A stretch of 21,162 nucleotides of DNA from Candidatus Woesearchaeota archaeon (GTDB lineage Archaea; Nanobdellota; Nanobdellia; Woesearchaeales; UBA11716): the NCBI GenBank assembly GCA_013329175.1, contig DUKR01000086.1:1-21162 (forward strand). Reading direction: 5' to 3'. Below the pieces are notes generated by a model that did not search any database, had not been told where the DNA came from, and saw nothing but the letters and a program-made list of their open reading frames with translations. This document shows positions 6,523 through 12,878 of this stretch, in pieces. Position 1 is the first letter of the stretch. Each line of letters starts with the position of its first letter. The translations under genes and the position numbers were made by a program.

Positions 6523-7282
6523 GATCCCAAAGGAAAAAGAGAATATGCTTATGGTAGCTCCTGCGCTAAGCATGCTCGTCATTCTGCTCAGCTTCATTCC
6601 TTTAGCATCTGCACAGAATGACGCTGCGACCCAATCGCTGCTGGAATCCCTTCACATCAATAAGGAAGCGAGAATAACCTCCCCTTTTGGGCCAAGGGAA
6701 GCTCCAACACCAGGAGCATCAACTAATCATCGAGGAATAGACATCGCGGTGGCAGAAGGCACAAGTATTACACCGTTAATGGGGGGTATAGTAAGCCATG
6801 TTGGAGAATCTAATGATTATGGAAAGAACATAATCATTACTCACGATGATGGCACACAAACAAGATACGCTCATCTGTCTGAAATAATCGTAGGCAAGGA
6901 TCAGAATATAGTTAATGGACAGGGAATAGGGAGAACAGGAAGTACAGGCATATCCACAGGCCAGCACCTCCACATTGAGATTATCCCTACCGCTAGTAAT
7001 AATGTTCCAACTGACCCAATATCATGGTATACCACGAATGTGTATCAACCTTCCCATTGTTTCCTCCCCACTACCCCCATCACCCTCCCCGATGGCAGCA
7101 CACAGCAGATACAAAGCATAAGGTCAGGGGACGCCATCCTCAGCTATGAGATGGACTCAGGAAAAATGGTGCGGGCCAGGGTAAGGCAGCTCTTCTCAAG
7201 GCTTGCCAATCAGTATTTCATCATCAACAACGACATGAAAGTGACGGGAGAGCATTGGGTGTATGCGAAAAGAGAGCCGTGA
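6503..7282 (+). CDS. secreted M23 (LytM-like) metallopeptidase fused to N-terminal half of a Hint domain
   Basis: A 259-residue protein. A basic N terminus and a hydrophobic segment (about 15-38, ending LASA) form a signal peptide. A complete M23 zinc-peptidase domain follows (about 56-165) with all metal and catalytic positions: H76 and D80 in HRGID, H124 in YAHLS, and H155/H157 in HLHIE. M23 enzymes cut peptide cross-links of peptidoglycan or related walls. From Cys186 the protein is a Hint N-half (CFLPTTPITLPDGS, then GDAILSYE, then TGEHWVYA with T248/H251), stopping after block B exactly like the SLT protein. The start ATG 6503 overlaps the SLT gene by 20 bases and supplies the basic n-region. 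ATG 6545 (MLMVAP) is an alternative with an AGGAAAAAGAG stretch upstream but no positive charges before the hydrophobic core. The partner Hint C-half is in the next intact gene (7502). Confidence 0.87.
   Translation: MQKKANRIPKEKENMLMVAPALSMLVILLSFIPLASAQNDAATQSLLESLHINKEARITSPFGPREAPTPGASTNHRGIDIAVAEGTSITPLMGGIVSHVGESNDYGKNIIITHDDGTQTRYAHLSEIIVGKDQNIVNGQGIGRTGSTGISTGQHLHIEIIPTASNNVPTDPISWYTTNVYQPSHCFLPTTPITLPDGSTQQIQSIRSGDAILSYEMDSGKMVRARVRQLFSRLANQYFIINNDMKVTGEHWVYAKREP
7058..7279 (+). other. Hint N-half #2 (split intein-like), in the M23 protein
   Basis: Residues 186-259 of the M23 protein. Cys1 is C186, preceded by His; LPDGSTQQIQSI and GDAILSYE follow; TGEH is T248-H251. It has the same length (74 residues) and the same stop point as Hint N-half #1. 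It carries its own copy (7193-7268) of the 76-bp near-identical block. Confidence 0.8.
7193..7268 (+). repeat. 76-bp near-identical repeat, second copy
   Basis: Partner of 6433-6508, with three silent differences. It covers the TxxH part of the Hint N-half of the M23 protein. Confidence 0.85.
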
Positions 7283-7319
7283 AAATGGTAAAAAAGACGA
7301 TAGGGAGAGACATTAAGAT

Positions 7320-7343
7320 GGATATCGGGAGTTGTTCAGATGA
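7320..7343 (+). pseudogene. relic of an MNT gene 3' end
   Basis: The frame GYRELFR followed by TGA matches the C terminus of the MNT protein at 3448 (GYWELFR, stop). The TGA overlaps an ATG by the same ATGA arrangement (7340-7343), and the next codons are ATGAGCCT in both places. Sequence before it is interrupted by a stop (TAA 7314-7316). ATGGTAAAAAAG at 7286 resembles an MNT gene start. This stretch is therefore a scar of a third MNT gene, almost wholly deleted. Confidence 0.55.
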
Positions 7344-7462
7344 GCCTGAAAGAATCAGAAACATTCGAGTTGAAGAGAGCCACGGCAGAGCTCAGGAAGA
7401 AGGGGCTGTTGAAAAGGGTATGTCCTGCCAAAGGCGGCCATTGGGAAGTGAAGAAGGGATGA
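7340..7462 (+). pseudogene. 40-codon internally deleted relic, N- and C-terminus of an AlbA_2/COG2865-like regulator
   Basis: An open frame begins MSLKESETFELKRATAEL and continues RKKGLLKRVCPAKGGHWEVKKG to a TGA. The first half resembles the start of AlbA_2-domain ATP-binding regulators (ESET-EFK-S-AEL pattern). The second half resembles their C-terminal winged-helix end (KKGLIKRV-P-KGGHW-V). The several hundred residues normally between them are missing, so I read it as a gene collapsed by internal deletion. It follows an MNT relic with an ATGA overlap and precedes a short frame (MTSQNQQQSRAGN, 7459-7500) through another ATGA overlap. It could instead be a real small protein. The family assignment is from memory and should be checked by profile search. 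Confidence 0.5.
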
Positions 7463-7496
7463 CAAGTCAAAATCAACAACAGAGCAGGGCAGGAAA
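7454..7496 (+). repeat. boundary repeat D, 43 bp, copy of 5657-5699
   Basis: It has one mismatch to 5657-5699. Here the MTSQNQQQSRAG frame ends with Asn and TAG (7498-7500), and a new signal-peptide gene starts two bases later at 7502. The AGGA at 7491-7494 in this repeat serves as SD for the 7502 gene. Confidence 0.85.
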
Positions 7497-7501
7497 CTAG
7501 C

Positions 7502-10500
7502 ATGAAAAAAGCGGCAGCCTTTGCGCTCATCATGCTGGTGTGCATGGCAGGCACAGCCCTTGCCTTAGAATCTTCCGATGCCTCTGATTCCTCGGAATGG
7601 CAATGGGTGCAGGTGAAGAATCTAAGGGTTAGCGACAAGCTGATGGATTCCTCGGGAAATGAGGTAGAGATAACCTCAATTGAGCATGTTGAGCTTGCTG
7701 AGCCTATCACTGTTTATGACCTTGAGGTCGAGAAGTATCACTACTACTTTGCCAATGGGGTGCTGGTGCATAATAGTGGTGGGGATAGTGCTACAACAAC
7801 TTTTGTTTCCGGCGGCAATAGCTATAATTATGCTACTCTGGAGGGCATATCTGCTTTTGCAACGGCATATCAGGGTATGACATTGAAAGATGACGGAACA
7901 ATTGCCTATGGAACAAATACTGGAGATATAGTTTCAGTTCATCTTGGCGAGAATACAAAAATCCAGAAAATTGTAGGTACAGATAACTGGTATGCTGTCT
8001 CTGACGACAACGGAGCAACATGGAAACAGTTTATCAATGACGGCGATGAGTATTTCATTGTTGAACCGAGCACAGGTGAAGTCTCGGAAGTGCATATGGA
8101 TGGTAAGGATTATACACTAACCACCCCAAACAAGAAATCTCAAGCGGTGGTCACTATGTTCCAAGATCAAGCAAGCAAAAAAATCATCATTGAGATGGGA
8201 GTTCTGAGCGAAAAGATAACTTCTCCAACCGAACAGGCAGAAGAAACCGAGAATTGGAACGGAAAGACTCTCACCAAAAATGGCATTTACTGGGAAGATA
8301 GTGACAAAAAAAAATACCAGATTGTCAGCACGCCTAATGAGGATGTCTATGTCGAATTTGATGCTGATAATAATCCTGTTAGAGTAATGAATGCTGCTGG
8401 GGAGGAAATTCAGGGCTTTTCTTTGCCAGCAACTCAAGGCCCAACGGGAACTGGCAGTCAATCCTCAACCCAGACGCCAAATATCATCTATGAGGGCCCA
8501 AAGCAGCTTGTGTATGGAGCAGATAATCAGCTTGTCTATAATCAGCTTGTTGTCACTGAATTGAATGGCAAGGTGTCCGCAAAGAATGGGGCTCAAAATG
8601 TTAGATTGCCTACAGACAATCCCCTTGCCTATGAGGGCGTGGATTGGAGCAAATGGGATGGGAAAGCCAGCACATTCACTCTCAATGATGGGGCTACGAG
8701 GGAGATTAAACAAGAAGAAAGTCTAGTATTAGGCTTCATTCATTTTCCAACTGGAACTCTCTCCCTAGTAGATACCAGACGAGAAGCAGATACATCCATC
8801 AGCGAAACCTATATCCTGAAACCAGGCGAGAATAAAGTGCTGTCTGGAGCGACTCTAACGAAACAACACATCACCTTAAATCTGGATGGCGCCTTATACA
8901 CCCAAATCAAAGACCGCATAGACCTAGCCAACAGCGACCTTGCTCACAATATCATCTCCCTAGGAAAAGACGAAAGAGCCATACTCAGCAATGACGGCAA
9001 TACCCTAGAATTCAAAAGGCTCACCAGCCAGGGTTGGATTTCAACTAAAAGAGAGGAAGCACTGAACAATGGAGCAAGAAGAGTCACAGACTTCAATAAT
9101 CAGGGAGCTGCAATAAGGATAACTGAAACCTCAAACACTTACCGCATCACCGAAACAAGAAACAGTAATGGCGAAACCAGCTCTGTTGAACTCATCGCAA
9201 TGTACAACGGAGCTCCTGTTGGCGAGAGTGTGAAAGTGGATAATCCTTCTCAGATAATAACATCTAATGATGGCTCAAAATCAGTCGTCTACCAAAGAGG
9301 AAGCCAGACCATTTATCATACTATTAGGGTAGATGGGGCAGTAATTCGGAGTGTTGTTGACAAAGATGGTAGCTTTGTAGAGTCAACCACCATTCAAAAC
9401 GGGCAGCTCACAAGCCGCAGCACTACCATAGATGGTAGTCAGGTAACCGCTACCATTACAGGGACGGGGAACAACAGAAAAGTCACCATCACCTATGGTG
9501 GCACAGCCTACACCCAAGGTGACATCAGGGGGCAATACCACGCAACCATAAATAATGCAGTACATAACTATGACAGCGACGGCTACGAGATTGGCGATAA
9601 TGGGCAGCGGATCCCTAACCAGAACAGGGAAGAAGCAGCGGCAAGGAAAAAAGTCTTCAACGAGCTTGAGAATGCTGATGCAGAAGCAGACCTTGTCGAA
9701 AGGCAGGTAAATAGGGAGTCTGACGTACACGGAAAAAATGCTCAGGAAATCCGCAGGCTGGACACCATCATCAGGCGCCAGCGCATCGCATCAACCATCA
9801 ACGAAGTCATGAACCCTGGGCAGGGCGTAGGACTCCTGACACACTGGCTTGACAAGGACATCGGCATCAACGCTACAACCCTCCGTGCACAGTTCATGGA
9901 TTCACCCCTTGCCGCGCTCTTCCCCGACTATGAAAAAGCCCTGTGCGAGCAGCTCTACAAAGACGAGAGAACCTATTTTGTCCAGGACTTCCCGACGCAC
10001 TACGAGATCGGAGGGGGCCTGCCTGATTTAGGCCTTGTCATGTTCACCACAGGCACACGCACGGAAAGCGCAAGGCCTTTTGAAGATACCACCTGCAGAA
10101 TCAACGGCGAGATGCCCAGATGGATTGCAACCGTAGATGAGCAGGGCAACGCGCAGGCGCTTGGCTATCTCTACAAGATTTCCTGGCACGTTATGAGAGC
10201 GCCAAAAGAGACCACATTCAGAGTCCATCTCTTTGGCTCAGGAGAATGCAACGAGCTTGCAGAGCTCAAAACAGACACATTTTCCGTTGAGAGCGACCGT
10301 ACAGGCACTATCTCAGCCTACAAGAAAGGATTTTATGACCGAGTCTGCATCATCTTTGACAGTTTTGCCTGGAGCCTTGACGGCGACAGGCAATACCCCA
10401 AGAACTGCGCCAGGATGCCCGATGGCAACGGCGAAATCAGGCTGGTAGCTACAGCCTTTGGGACATTGACGATATCCCCCACAGGAGGAACCGAAGCGAC

Positions 10501-10558
10501 GCAGAACGGCCAGCCTGTTAATCCTGATAACATGGCAAATGACGTCACGTTCCCATAA
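7502..10558 (+). CDS. large secreted protein with N-terminal Hint C-half (split intein acceptor) and conserved C-terminal domain
   Basis: A 1018-residue protein. The Sec signal peptide covers residues 1-21 (ends TALA). Residues 33-91 are the C-terminal half of a Hint/intein domain: WVQVKNLRVSDKLMDSSG, then ITSIEHVE, then the block F pattern VYDLEVEKYHYYFANGVLV, ending H90-N91 and followed by S92. No Hint N-half precedes it in this gene; two occur in the two upstream genes. Residues 92 to about 700 are beta-rich, Asn/Thr/Gly-rich repeats with no recognised fold. About 709-768 is a charged coiled coil (EEAAARKKVFNELENADAEA, then RRLDTIIRRQRIA). About 769-1018 is a Cys-containing domain (ALCEQLYKDERTYF, HVMRAPKETTF, YDRVCIIFDSF). 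By eye, codon use shifts near 9560 from A/T-rich to the G/C-richer style of the surface genes. The SD is AGGA at 7491-7494. The likely role is a surface stalk or acceptor for spliced enzymes. Confidence 0.82.
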   Translation: MKKAAAFALIMLVCMAGTALALESSDASDSSEWQWVQVKNLRVSDKLMDSSGNEVEITSIEHVELAEPITVYDLEVEKYHYYFANGVLVHNSGGDSATTTFVSGGNSYNYATLEGISAFATAYQGMTLKDDGTIAYGTNTGDIVSVHLGENTKIQKIVGTDNWYAVSDDNGATWKQFINDGDEYFIVEPSTGEVSEVHMDGKDYTLTTPNKKSQAVVTMFQDQASKKIIIEMGVLSEKITSPTEQAEETENWNGKTLTKNGIYWEDSDKKKYQIVSTPNEDVYVEFDADNNPVRVMNAAGEEIQGFSLPATQGPTGTGSQSSTQTPNIIYEGPKQLVYGADNQLVYNQLVVTELNGKVSAKNGAQNVRLPTDNPLAYEGVDWSKWDGKASTFTLNDGATREIKQEESLVLGFIHFPTGTLSLVDTRREADTSISETYILKPGENKVLSGATLTKQHITLNLDGALYTQIKDRIDLANSDLAHNIISLGKDERAILSNDGNTLEFKRLTSQGWISTKREEALNNGARRVTDFNNQGAAIRITETSNTYRITETRNSNGETSSVELIAMYNGAPVGESVKVDNPSQIITSNDGSKSVVYQRGSQTIYHTIRVDGAVIRSVVDKDGSFVESTTIQNGQLTSRSTTIDGSQVTATITGTGNNRKVTITYGGTAYTQGDIRGQYHATINNAVHNYDSDGYEIGDNGQRIPNQNREEAAARKKVFNELENADAEADLVERQVNRESDVHGKNAQEIRRLDTIIRRQRIASTINEVMNPGQGVGLLTHWLDKDIGINATTLRAQFMDSPLAALFPDYEKALCEQLYKDERTYFVQDFPTHYEIGGGLPDLGLVMFTTGTRTESARPFEDTTCRINGEMPRWIATVDEQGNAQALGYLYKISWHVMRAPKETTFRVHLFGSGECNELAELKTDTFSVESDRTGTISAYKKGFYDRVCIIFDSFAWSLDGDRQYPKNCARMPDGNGEIRLVATAFGTLTISPTGGTEATQNGQPVNPDNMANDVTFP
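7598..7774 (+). other. Hint C-half (split intein-like) with HN|S junction
   Basis: Residues 33-91 of the 1018-residue protein. It begins at the strand that normally follows block B (W-QVKNLRVSDKL) and contains block F (VYDLEV..YHYYFANG, H80). It ends VLVHN with Ser as the next residue. Terminal Asn cyclisation and a +1 Ser/Thr/Cys are what splicing-competent inteins use. Joined to either N-half it gives about 133 residues, the size of a mini-intein without a homing endonuclease. Confidence 0.82.
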
Positions 10559-10608
10559 AGGGAAGAGCAGGCAGAACCATTTACAACAACTGAACGGAAA
10601 AGAGTGCC

Positions 10609-10614
10609 TATAAA
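10609..10614 (+). promoter_or_regulatory. possible TATA box before the pilin-like gene pair
   Basis: TATAAA lies in the 91-base gap between the 7502 gene and the 10650 gene, giving an expected transcription start around 10636, just before ATG 10650. The gap also holds two similar AACGGAA(A)AGAG-like stretches (about 10593-10604 and 10614-10622). A/T-rich matches are common, so this is tentative. Confidence 0.3.
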
Positions 10615-10649
10615 CGGAAGAGTAGTGAACAAAGAGAATACTGAACAAA

Positions 10650-12845
10650 ATGAGAAATAACAAAAAATCTCAAATCGCCGTCTTCATCATCATAGGCATG
10701 GCCCTTCTGGTATTCATAGCTTTTTTTATCTACCTTAATTCAGAAGGTGTTGAAGAGCAGCAGCGCATTGCGCTGGAAACCACGGAATCAATCCCTGAGG
10801 AATTCAGCCCCGTCAAGGCATACATCGGCAATGTCCTTTTGGAAACCGCAAAACAGGGCGTGCTTCTTGCAGAGCAGCATGCTGGCCACATCACTGCCGA
10901 TGCCTTCACCATCATCCCCAACAGCCCGACAGAAAGCGAAGCATTGGATATGGTCCGGGGCTTTGCCATCCCCTACTGGCACTACCTTGCATCAAGCAAC
11001 GGGTGTACGGACAACTGCGTGTTTGCGTCACACAAGCCTCCCCTCTGTAAGCCAGGAAGGGATTGCATCTCGTCAGGCCAGAATTCAATTGAGGAGCAGC
11101 TTGAAAATTACATTGTGGAGAATCTTCCGGCAAACCTTGACTATGCCCCCTTGGAAGGGCTTGGCTTTGGGATCACCGTGCTCTCAGAGCCAACTGCAGA
11201 GGTGCTGATAAGAGACAATGACATCGCGGTCACCATCAACTACAGGCACAATGCAGAAAGCGATGGAAGAAAGCAGGACATCACCGTGTTCCAGGCAGTC
11301 TTTGAGTCTGACCTTGCAGAATTTTACCAGCTCGCAAGCGACATCACGTCTTATGCGCAGAACAACTGCTTCCTTGAGCAGTCAGCAATGAACTATTTTT
11401 CAGGGTTCATGGGCCTCTCCGATGGCGCATTGCCTCCTACAGACGGAAGGGCTGAAATTGGCACCTCATCCCCGCACCAGTGGAGCATCAGGGACGTCGA
11501 GGACATGCTCAGGCCAAAGACAAAAGAGGCAGTTGCAAGGATAGGATTCTTCAACACTTCAGGGTTTGTCTGGCCAGAGACTGATGAGGCAGGCGAATAT
11601 GAAGACCTCTACCAGGGCCTCCTTGACCAGCAGGTCTTCTATGCCATAACCTCAGGCTATCACGAAGCAACTGCTAAGGCAAGCTATGTCCCCATCTGGC
11701 AGCCCTATCTCAACATCAGGCCGCATAACAGTGCAGGCATCCTCACTCCCGACGAATTCGGCGGGGGAATTCCCCTCCTTGACGCCTTCACCAAGACTAA
11801 GATGTATAAGTTCTCCTATGACTATTCCTTCCCTGTCCTCCTGCGCATAGAAAAAGAGAACAAGGCAAAAGAGGCGCATACCTTCATCTTTGCCCTTGAA
11901 GCCAACATCAGGGCAAACCGCTGCCTCCATGAGGGCATCTCCATCAGGCAGCAGGCAAACGTGGGAGCAACAGGCATCTGCGAGGAAGCATTCAGGACTC
12001 ACGCACTTGAGCTTACGGTCATAGACGACAGGACAGGCCAGCCCCTCCCAGGCGCAAGAGTCTCTTTTGACATCCTTGCAAGCGAGTCCTGCCCTCAAGG
12101 CGCAACATCAGCTCAGGGAAAGGCAGAGGTGAGCTACCCGCCTGTCTATGGCGACAGCGCGTTCATCACCATAGAAAAAGAAGGATACGCAAGAGCTTCA
12201 GTCAGCCAGAGGGAATTTTCTGGAAGAAACAGCTTTGAGGTAAGGATAAGGCCAACAAAAGAGCTGTACGTTGAACTCTGGGAGCTGGCAAATGAAAGCT
12301 ATTCGCTCATGAACAGTGCAGGGAGCCTCTATTCCGCAACTGCGCTGCGTGAGAGCCTTGCACGGCCAGCCAACGCAAGCGGCTTTGCAAGTATTGACAT
12401 CACCACTGGCTACTCTGGCTATCAGGAGCAGCACCAGCGTCAGGCAGTCGTATTCAGCGGAGGAAATTTCAGCCCCCAGACAATAAGGCTGGTCCCTGGG
12501 ATTTACAACATATCCATCTTTCTCGAGTCACGGGAGAACGTGAGCATACCTGAGGAGCACGAGCGCTTCTGCGTGGAGACTGGCTTGTTTGGAGGCTGCG
12601 AGCGGTATGAGAGCATAGTCAAGCCTGCATACAGCATCACCGGCGGCTATCTTGCTGGCGGTGCAGAAATAGTCGGCTGGAGCATCCCTGATTACGGAGC
12701 GCTTGAGAGCGCACAGGTGCTGCGCCTCTACCTTTTCCGCCATCCCATTCCCCTGAACTATGGCGACCTTCAGGAGATGCATGCCATCTACAAAGACCGC
12801 TCCCAAATGAATCCTTCTTTTATCACTCCTGAGCTGGTTTCATAG
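10650..12845 (+). CDS. large surface protein with class III (pilin-like) signal sequence, paralogue 1
   Basis: A 731-residue protein. The N terminus NNKKSQIAVFIIIGMALLVF has a short basic stretch, then Ser7-Gln8, then a long hydrophobic helix (about 9-30). This resembles archaeal class III signal sequences cut by prepilin-type peptidases before Gln. The usual Glu at +5 is absent (Phe). The extracellular part contains conserved landmarks shared with the next gene: PYWHYLAS (about 108-115), SIEEQLENYIVE (about 148-160), YDYSFPVLLRI (about 390-400) and ALEANIRAN. About 444-540 is a carboxypeptidase-regulatory-like beta domain (LTVIDDRTGQPLPGARVSF ... ITIEKEGYARAS). It is much larger than a major pilin, so it may be a minor, tip or membrane-anchored surface component. 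The SD before ATG 10650 is weak. I know of no assigned function. Confidence 0.8.
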   Translation: MRNNKKSQIAVFIIIGMALLVFIAFFIYLNSEGVEEQQRIALETTESIPEEFSPVKAYIGNVLLETAKQGVLLAEQHAGHITADAFTIIPNSPTESEALDMVRGFAIPYWHYLASSNGCTDNCVFASHKPPLCKPGRDCISSGQNSIEEQLENYIVENLPANLDYAPLEGLGFGITVLSEPTAEVLIRDNDIAVTINYRHNAESDGRKQDITVFQAVFESDLAEFYQLASDITSYAQNNCFLEQSAMNYFSGFMGLSDGALPPTDGRAEIGTSSPHQWSIRDVEDMLRPKTKEAVARIGFFNTSGFVWPETDEAGEYEDLYQGLLDQQVFYAITSGYHEATAKASYVPIWQPYLNIRPHNSAGILTPDEFGGGIPLLDAFTKTKMYKFSYDYSFPVLLRIEKENKAKEAHTFIFALEANIRANRCLHEGISIRQQANVGATGICEEAFRTHALELTVIDDRTGQPLPGARVSFDILASESCPQGATSAQGKAEVSYPPVYGDSAFITIEKEGYARASVSQREFSGRNSFEVRIRPTKELYVELWELANESYSLMNSAGSLYSATALRESLARPANASGFASIDITTGYSGYQEQHQRQAVVFSGGNFSPQTIRLVPGIYNISIFLESRENVSIPEEHERFCVETGLFGGCERYESIVKPAYSITGGYLAGGAEIVGWSIPDYGALESAQVLRLYLFRHPIPLNYGDLQEMHAIYKDRSQMNPSFITPELVS

Positions 12846-12878
12846 GATGAGAGGCGCATCCAACAAAAAAAGAGCCTG

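Noticed and set aside
5657..7496. 43-bp direct repeats as ends of an insertion sequence or transposon
   Set aside because: No transposase lies between them, they carry no terminal inverted repeats, and they coincide with coding boundary tails. Duplication or recombination fits better.
7255..7500. 81-codon open frame ending MTSQNQQQSRAGN
   Set aside because: It starts inside the M23 gene and passes through MNT and regulator scars in the wrong frame; only its last 13 codons match a real gene start (5662). It is treated as a scar, not a gene.
6298..7774. The split Hint domain as a sequencing or assembly frameshift of one gene
   Set aside because: The halves are separated by stops, about 220 bases of other gene scars and a new signal peptide, and two independent N-halves stop at the same residue.
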